Shown piece by piece: positions 12,888 to 16,969 of a stretch of DNA of 16,969 nt. Each line of letters opens with the position of its first letter. The first letter of the stretch is position 1. This DNA comes from Candidatus Pacearchaeota archaeon (GTDB lineage: Archaea > Nanoarchaeota > Nanoarchaeia > Pacearchaeales > GW2011-AR1): the NCBI GenBank assembly GCA_002690445.1, contig NZER01000475.1, positions 1 through 16,969 of the forward strand, given 5' to 3'. The notes below the pieces were generated by a model. The model made no database searches. It was given only the letters and a program-made list of their open reading frames with translations, and was not told where the DNA came from. Made by a program: the position numbers and the translations under genes.

Positions 12888-15050
12888 TAATAATCCAAAA
12901 ACCCCCCCCCCACCACATCCCCAGTCACCCCACCCCCGCCGCCACCAGAACCACCCCCATCTGACCCACCGCCAGAATCACCACCCCCGCCTGAATCACT
13001 TCCACCATCATTACTACCACCAGAGCCGCCACCCCCACTAGAACCTCCGCTATCACTGCCGCCTGAATCTCCTCCGCCTGAACTGCCGCCAGAATCACTG
13101 CCTCCAGAACCGCCGCCACCTACACCCCCTCCATCCCCACTATCAGTTCCACCCCCGCCACCTGCCCCGCTGTCTGTATCACCTCCTCCATCTGTTCCAC
13201 TATCTGTATCATCCCCGCCATCAACAGGACTAGTATCTGTATACTCATCACCATCATAATAACACTCACACCTATCATTAACACAATCTGTTCTTGAAGC
13301 ACCAGGACACCCAGCAGCGCAATCATGACACCCCGGCCCCTCATCCCACCCATCACTCGGACCTTCACCCCCATCCTCCCAATCACTTCCATAACACTTA
13401 CAAACCCCATATGAAAAATCCCATGCCTTTTGCTGGCTCTCGCACTTGCTCGCGCACTCCTTCTCCTTCTGTTTTATCTCTCCAAAACCAATCTTGCCCT
13501 GCGAAAAATCAATACACTTAGCATCTATCGGACACTTATAACCCTGCCCAGAATCTCCCATTATCGGCTCATCCCCAGCATGATCTCCAAACTTTGCCTT
13601 GCACTCTGTCTTCTTAGCCTTCCAATCACTCTCAGTCATGCAATTCCCTTTATAATCATCATCCATGCCTCCAAAACCTTTTGCCTGCGAAGAAGCCTTA
13701 TCATAACAATCCAATCTCTCAGCCGGATCTGAAATCTCCTTGCAATTAAAATCTATCATCGGACCACCCATCCTATCCCCGCCCCTAAAATTATCCATAA
13801 ACCTCGCACACTCATCCGGGTCTGTAATCCTCTTTTCTGCACATTTCGGAGCATGCTTCTTCATCATAATTTTATCACAAATCTTCCTGCAATCCATCTC
13901 CCTCTCACATCCAGAATCTAACAAAGCTTGTTTGCACTCTTGCGGAGAATGTGTCTTTATCATAATTTTCCCGCACTCCTTAGGCTTTGTAACACCAGCC
14001 TCAACACACTCTCTTGGCATATGCATCTCAAACTTAGATTCCATCATCCCGCTTTCCAAATCATCAAAAACCTCTTGCAAATGTTCTGGCAGCTCTGGCA
14101 TTTGCAAACTATCCAGCTTCACACAAGCACTCTCATCCCCTTCAATATCACAAGCAGTAGCTAAAGGCGCAGCAACAGAACATGCATCAGCAAAATCACT
14201 AAATGGTATCTCATCACACTTGCAATCCTGCCCCGAAGTTTTAAAACACTGAGCCATAATCTTGCCAAATTTCTTTGCTTCCTCCCTCTGCTCCCCAGTC
14301 CACCTCTTATCCAACTCCTTCTGCCACTTCGGTGCATCATCCCCAGCCACACATATTCTAGAATATTCAACCGGATCTATTTCAGACAGCGCCTGGCAAA
14401 GCTCCTTAATCTTTCCTGCAATTTCTGCAGCAGCTGCAATAGAATGTTCCTTACTCATAATCTCCCTAACAAACTTTCCTCTCTCTTCAGGAGGAAGTTG
14501 ATCCCTAATACCCTTCATAACAGCCCTGATTGCAGCAGCACTTCTTTTTGCATCCTCTCTCCTTTCAGGGTCTATTTCATGCTCAAGTTCATTTGCTAAT
14601 TTTATATACTCTTTTAATGCTATTTCTGCTGATTCCAAATCTCCCGCCTCAACCATCACCTTAATTTCTGCAATCCTCTCCTCCTTAACCTTTAGTTCAT
14701 CTCCAAATCTATCAAAAAACTTATCTAAAAAATAAAAAACACTCCCAGGTGTTGTTCCTGCTTCTTGTTCCAGTTCTTCATCTTCATAATCCTCAAAAAA
14801 ATCATCACCTTCATATCTACAACCATCCCAAAACACAATAGTAGGACAAACCTCACCTTTACAATCAGGACCTCTCCAAATAATTCTTACAATTCCCAGG
14901 AGTCACATCTGCAGGAGGATCTGCTCCGTGAGGAGTTATATTTGACCCAGACTCATCAGACCCATTATCCTCAGCAACAACAATCCCAAAAATAGATACT
15001 AAATACACAAACATCAGCACAAAAACTATCACCCTCTTTCCCTGACTCAT
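12878..15050 (-). CDS. Large secreted Cys-rich / Gly-Ser-rich surface protein, frame interrupted near 14873
   Basis: Two minus-strand frames together give about 723 residues. The first (15050-14865) has a signal peptide (MSQGKRVIVFVLMFVYLVSI and on), then 'PGNCKNYLE', and stops at TGA. The second is open from about 14872 to 12878; its first possible start is an internal GTG at 14836 with no promoter or export signal, so it is the continuation after a +1 shift in GGAGAGG (14871-14877). Joined residues 342-418 repeat a 'EC.eaGvT.PkEC.kIM...H.P.EC' motif. Further Cys pairs follow to about 596. Residues 611-705 are Gly/Ser/Asp-rich, and the end is VTGDVVGGGFLDYYYG. It resembles long secreted proteins of DPANN archaea. 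The shift may be mutation, assembly error or recoding. Confidence 0.7.
12902..12911. repeat. Ten-base C homopolymer (G10 on the coding strand)
   Basis: It encodes Gly codons just before FLDYYYG at the C-terminus of the large secreted protein. A slippage of one base would change only this tail. Confidence 0.9.
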
Positions 15051-15071
15051 TAATTAACTAACCCCCTCTAG

Positions 15072-15080
15072 TTTATAAAT
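15072..15080 (-). promoter_or_regulatory. TATA box of the large secreted protein gene
   Basis: ATTTATAAA, 21 bp from the ATG at 15050. It supports this ATG as the true start of the frame-interrupted gene. Confidence 0.65.
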
Positions 15081-15131
15081 TTAATTGAGACTAACAGCCC
15101 TATAAAAATGGCACTATACTAAAAAATCTGA

Positions 15132-15308
15132 TTATTTTATCTTCTCAACTACAAAAATTGTTCTTACTTTTGCACCATAATACAAGAATAATGATGCAAC
15201 ATCTGGAATTATTGAAACAACTTCACCTTTTAAATTATTAAGAAAGTTCTCTAGCATCTCTGGTTCCTTAACTAATTTAATATTTAATTTGTGTACTTTA
15301 TATTTCAT
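15132..15308 (-). CDS. Small conserved-looking protein of unknown function (58 aa)
   Basis: The protein begins MKYKVHKLNIKLVKEPEMLE and continues NFLNNLKGEVVSIIPDV, SLFLYYGAKVRTIFVVEKIK. The strand-helix-strand-strand layout (strand 2-11, helix 15-26, strands 28-35 and 46-56) recalls DUF4177-like small proteins, but I do not claim membership. An upstream in-frame ATG (15365) would add 19 hydrophobic-mixed residues, but the TATA box at 15329-15338 is 20 bp from the ATG at 15308, so the shorter form is chosen. Its upstream side abuts the repeat block at 15348. Confidence 0.6.
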   Translation of the reverse strand: MKYKVHKLNIKLVKEPEMLENFLNNLKGEVVSIIPDVASLFLYYGAKVRTIFVVEKIK

Positions 15309-15328
15309 AATATATAATAGGGGGTAGA

Positions 15329-15338
15329 TTATATAAAG
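15329..15338 (-). promoter_or_regulatory. TATA box of the 58-aa gene
   Basis: CTTTATATAA, 20 bp from the ATG at 15308. Confidence 0.55.
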
Positions 15339-15347
15339 CTTATGTGG

Positions 15348-15383
15348 AAAAATCTTAGAACACAACCCTTTAAATTATTAAAA
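15348..15383. repeat. Direct repeat block, copy 1
   Basis: AAAAATCTTAGAACACA and TTAAATTATTAAAA, also present in the same order at 15963-15996 with a small indel between. It contains the TTTAAA box (15369-15374) upstream of tRNA-half-like copy 1. Confidence 0.7.
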
Positions 15384-15401
15384 GTCACTCCATATTCATA
15401 A

Positions 15402-15438
15402 GCCGACATCGCATAATAGCATTGCACTAGATTGCTAA
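15402..15438 (+). ncRNA. tRNA 5'-half-like sequence, copy 1
   Basis: A 37-nt stretch laid out as acceptor strand GCCGACA, U8, D-stem GCAT/TTGC, D-loop AATAGCA (one G of the usual GG changed to A), then anticodon strand and loop TTGCTAA ending at position 38. It is 30/37 identical to copy 2. No anticodon 3' strand, T-arm or acceptor complement follows. A TTTAAA box (15369-15374) ends 27 bp upstream. It precedes the cold-shock gene. It may be a relic, a regulatory tRNA mimic or a split-tRNA half. Confidence 0.35.
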
Positions 15439-15445
15439 TACAATA

Positions 15446-15455
15446 CTATAAAAAG
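15446..15455 (+). promoter_or_regulatory. TATA box of the cold-shock gene
   Basis: CTATAAAAAG, about 40 bp before the ATG at 15495, giving a leader of roughly 20 nt that contains the Shine-Dalgarno site. Confidence 0.55.
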
Positions 15456-15482
15456 GGCATTATATTAGGAAATTAAATTTAT

Positions 15483-15488
15483 GGGAGG
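15483..15488 (+). promoter_or_regulatory. Shine-Dalgarno site of the cold-shock gene
   Basis: GGGAGG, 6 nt before the ATG. It is the strongest ribosome-binding site in the window and contrasts with the leaderless genes. Confidence 0.7.
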
Positions 15489-15494
15489 ATAAAA

Positions 15495-15680
15495 ATGAAA
15501 GGAAAAGTTAAATTTTTCAATACATCGAAGGGATTTGGATTTATAGCAGGGGAAGACAACAAAGAATATTTTGTTCATGAATCTGGAATCAAAGAAGGAT
15601 CTATAGGCGAAAACGACGAAGTTAGTTTTGACGTTGAAGAAGGAGATAAAGGTCCAAAAGCAGTTAATGTGAAAAAATAA
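15495..15680 (+). CDS. Cold-shock domain protein (CspA family)
   Basis: A 61-residue single cold-shock domain: MKGKVKFFNTSKGFGFIAGE opens it, with RNP1 KGFGFI (12-17) and RNP2 as YFVHES (25-30; commonly VFVH.S), ending in GDKGPKAVNVKK. CSD proteins bind single-stranded RNA and act as RNA chaperones in the cytoplasm. The family is common in bacteria and patchy in archaea. The strong Shine-Dalgarno, leadered promoter and G-over-C composition of the plus strand (6 C against 14 G in 15541-15600) differ from most neighbours and hint at acquisition. It lies between the two tRNA-half-like sequences. Confidence 0.92.
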   Translation: MKGKVKFFNTSKGFGFIAGEDNKEYFVHESGIKEGSIGENDEVSFDVEEGDKGPKAVNVKK

Positions 15681-15703
15681 GATTAGTTCTTAATCCTGTT
15701 TTT
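15681..15703 (+). terminator. Probable terminator after the cold-shock gene
   Basis: GATTA-GTTCT-TAATC hairpin followed by CTGTTTTT directly after the stop codon. Confidence 0.5.
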
Positions 15704-15791
15704 AGAATATTAAAATAGAATTGTGTAGATTGATCTTTAATATTTTATCAAACAATAACCTTTAAAACTTCAAAATTTATTCTATAATCAT

Positions 15792-15828
15792 GCCGACATC
15801 GCATAATGGTATTGCGCGTGGTTGTTAA
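15792..15828 (+). ncRNA. tRNA 5'-half-like sequence, copy 2 (Asn-like GUU loop)
   Basis: A 37-nt stretch with acceptor GCCGACA, U8, D-stem GCAT/TTGC, D-loop AATGGTA (A14, A15, G18-G19, A21 in place), G26, anticodon strand CGTGG and loop TTGTTAA with U33, GUU and A37. The sequence then continues GATAGGTTAC instead of CCACG, so the tRNA layout ends at position 38, the canonical intron/split site. A TTTAAA box (15761-15766) ends 25 bp upstream. No matching 3' half occurs in this window. Confidence 0.4.
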
Positions 15829-15856
15829 GATAGGTTACAAAAAGAATATTATCTAA

Positions 15857-15973
15857 ATAAAAAATACAGGTTTTGAGTTTACGATATTAAATGAAGACAA
15901 GGATATTTCTAAAAGGCAGTATGAGGGAATTCCATTAGAAAGTTTGAAAGTTGAAACTATAAAAAAATCTTAG
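15857..15973 (+). pseudogene. Possible C-terminal gene fragment
   Basis: Thirty-eight open codons without a start, beginning after TAA at 15854: '[20 protein letters not shown]', '[16 protein letters not shown]', then TAG. The composition is protein-like and the stop lies in the repeat block at 15963. Family unknown. With copy 2 of the tRNA-half-like sequence it accounts for most of the 343-bp gap 15681-16023. Confidence 0.3.
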
Positions 15974-15996
15974 AACACACCATTAAATTATTAAAA
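15963..15996. repeat. Direct repeat block, copy 2
   Basis: Matches 15348-15383 (AAAAATCTTAGAACACA and TTAAATTATTAAAA). Unlike copy 1 it is not followed by a tRNA-half-like sequence. Confidence 0.7.
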
Positions 15997-16023
15997 TATT
16001 ATAGACTACACCCCACACCAAAA

Positions 16024-16590
16024 CTACCCCTTCCTCTTCTCAACCGCCTCCTCCTCCCCCCAAGCAGCAATTCCCAAGAAAACAAAATAAAGAATCCCGC
16101 CAACTTGCGGAACAAACATAAGCAAAATCCACCACCCCGGCCGCCCAACTGCCTTAAATAATTTCCAATGCCAAATAACATAAAAAACAGAAAATGTAAT
16201 CATTCCACCCGCCATAATAAAAATACTAAAAATCATAAATGCAATGTTCTTAAACAAAATCATAAATGGTATAAGCAAAAAGCTTAGATAAAACAACAAC
16301 GGCCACCAGTGCATCTTCGCTATTCTCGACGCTAACAACGACTTTCCTATAATTGGAATCCACGCCAGCCCCCCATCCCCCCGCCCCAACTTCTTGCAAA
16401 TAGCCATAAATGCAATAGAAGCATAAATATAAGTTCCAATAAACAAAACAAAAACAAACAAAATAATTAAAAGAAAAAATATAGAAAACACAGCTAAAAA
16501 CCCAGCCAAAGCTGCTGCCCCCCCCATTGCAGCTGCCATCTCCTGCTGACTCACATTCGATCCATTCAAAACCAAACTTTCTAAAAACAT
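16024..16590 (-). CDS. Multi-pass membrane protein with HWWPLL / GRPGWW motifs (DUF5684-like)
   Basis: A 188-residue protein. An N-terminal segment with long hydrophobic helices (about 24-62) leads to the loop 'AICKKLGRGDGGLAWIPIIG', then 'MHWWPLLFYLSFLLIPFMIL', a further helix near 118-140, 'WHWKLFKAVGRPGWWILLMF', a last helix and a charged tail. The 'Y.S.a.mai.kK......AWiPi.....a...g..WW....' order resembles uncharacterised membrane families such as DUF5684; this is from memory and tentative. It is a paralogue of the upstream gene (16629-16969), which shares HWWPLL, W.WK and GRPGWW. The TATA box lies 21 bp from the ATG. Confidence 0.75.
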   Translation of the reverse strand: MFLESLVLNGSNVSQQEMAAAMGGAAALAGFLAVFSIFFLLIILFVFVLFIGTYIYASIAFMAICKKLGRGDGGLAWIPIIGKSLLASRIAKMHWWPLLFYLSFLLIPFMILFKNIAFMIFSIFIMAGGMITFSVFYVIWHWKLFKAVGRPGWWILLMFVPQVGGILYFVFLGIAAWGEEEAVEKRKG

Positions 16591-16611
16591 AGAAAAAATA
16601 AGAAAAAATAA

Positions 16612-16619
16612 TTTATAAA
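16612..16619 (-). promoter_or_regulatory. TATA box of the 188-aa membrane protein gene
   Basis: TTTATAAA, 21 bp from the ATG at 16590. It lies in the 38-bp gap after the paralogue's stop, so the two tandem genes have separate promoters. Confidence 0.65.
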
Positions 16620-16628
16620 CCTATCCAA

Positions 16629-16969
16629 TTACTTAGCTTTTGCATTAACTGGTTTAGACTTTGCTGGTTGCGCTTTTGCTCCTCCCCACGCTGCAACTCC
16701 AAGCAATACAAGATACACAGGATATATTATCATAAATATAGCCCACCATCCTGGCCTGCCTATAACCTTCATCATCTTCCAATTCCAAATTATATTAAAA
16801 ACCCCAAAAGCAAGTCCTGCAAACCCGCCTAAAATCGGAATCCAAGTTGCAATTAATAAAAGCAACGGCCACCAGTGCATTCCAGCTGCCTTCAGCGCTA
16901 TCAACGGCTTTCCTACAATCGGAATCCACGCAATTGCTGGCGAAGGAATGTTCGCCTTCCTCCCAATAG
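16629..16969 (-). CDS. Multi-pass membrane protein, paralogue of the downstream gene (N-terminus beyond right edge)
   Basis: The frame is open to the window edge. The visible part starts 'IGRKANIPSPAIAWIPIVGK' and continues through 'GMHWWPLLLLIATWIPILGG', 'FNIIWNWKMMKVIGRPGWWA' and a Lys/Ala/Pro-rich tail ending KAK. The 'AWIPI.GK.L.A...MHWWPLL' stretch aligns directly with the 188-aa neighbour, so the pair arose by tandem duplication. The first Met-like codon (TTG at 16904) lies inside the conserved motif and is not the start. Function unknown; localisation is the membrane. Confidence 0.75.
   Translation of the reverse strand, partial: IGRKANIPSPAIAWIPIVGKPLIALKAAGMHWWPLLLLIATWIPILGGFAGLAFGVFNIIWNWKMMKVIGRPGWWAIFMIIYPVYLVLLGVAAWGGAKAQPAKSKPVNAKAK

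Noticed and set aside
12920..13200. Repetitive C-rich DNA that could look like an array or CRISPR
   Set aside because: No regular repeat-spacer periodicity; it is a Gly/Ser/Asp codon low-complexity tail.
12811..14500. Plus- and minus-strand open frames within the Cys/Gly-rich gene
   Set aside because: Low-complexity GGN repeats leave all frames open; none has domain-like sequence.
15792..15870. A complete tRNA gene
   Set aside because: After position 38 there is no complementary anticodon strand, no T-arm and no acceptor complement TGTCGGC in the window.
15999..16181. 60-codon Arg/Gly-rich frame
   Set aside because: Shadow of the membrane protein gene in another frame.

Overview
The window looks like a DPANN archaeon, most likely of the Woesearchaeota/Pacearchaeota type. 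The reasons are archaeal type IV pilin leaders, a Dph6-type PP-loop enzyme (diphthamide is made on archaeal and eukaryotic EF2), a DRG-like GTPase with a TGS domain, LamG-bearing secreted proteins, a short 'TGKV' segment after a membrane anchor, and very regular archaeal TATA boxes 19-22 bp from start codons, which imply leaderless mRNAs. Most genes lie on the minus strand. The plus strand is strongly C-rich relative to G, even inside the plus-strand GTPase gene.

Layout. At 1-93 is the start of an arginase-like gene that runs off the left edge. At 130-3816 are two tandem, promoter-duplicated type IV pilin-like surface proteins, one with a beta-helix plus LamG and one with DxDxDG metal-binding motifs plus LamG. 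At 4092-5342 is an M16B metallopeptidase, divergent from a small membrane protein (5410-5754). At 5766-8185 is a translation and nucleotide block: an Arm/FmrO-like methyltransferase overlapping dph6 by ATGA, then tmk. At 8230-9900 the C/G skew disappears around an EEP-fold hydrolase and an uncharacterised HTH protein, probably an imported island; a 20-bp direct repeat brackets the EEP gene. At 9998-10945 is a LamG membrane-anchored protein. At 11176-12093 is the TGS GTPase, tail-to-tail with two small membrane proteins (a 50-aa gene and an 84-aa gene). At 12597-12887 is an anchored OB-fold-like protein converging on a ~720-aa Cys-rich, Gly-rich secreted protein (12878-15050) whose reading frame is broken near 14873. 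The right end holds a small conserved protein, a cold-shock protein, two tRNA-5'-half-like sequences and tandem multi-pass membrane proteins, the second of which runs off the right edge.

The most unusual content is two kinds of repeated sequence. The first is a dispersed 150-200 bp palindromic element in three copies (3871-4068, 6276-6434, 7404-7555). Its terminal and internal stems stay complementary although their sequences differ. One copy sits in frame inside the methyltransferase gene and adds 53 codons, much like the Rickettsia palindromic elements. The second is a pair of 37-nt sequences (15402-15438, 15792-15828) that match tRNA positions 1-38 in layout, stop at the canonical intron/split position, and each carry an upstream TTTAAA box.

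Gene calls rest on reading protein motifs by eye. No database search was possible.
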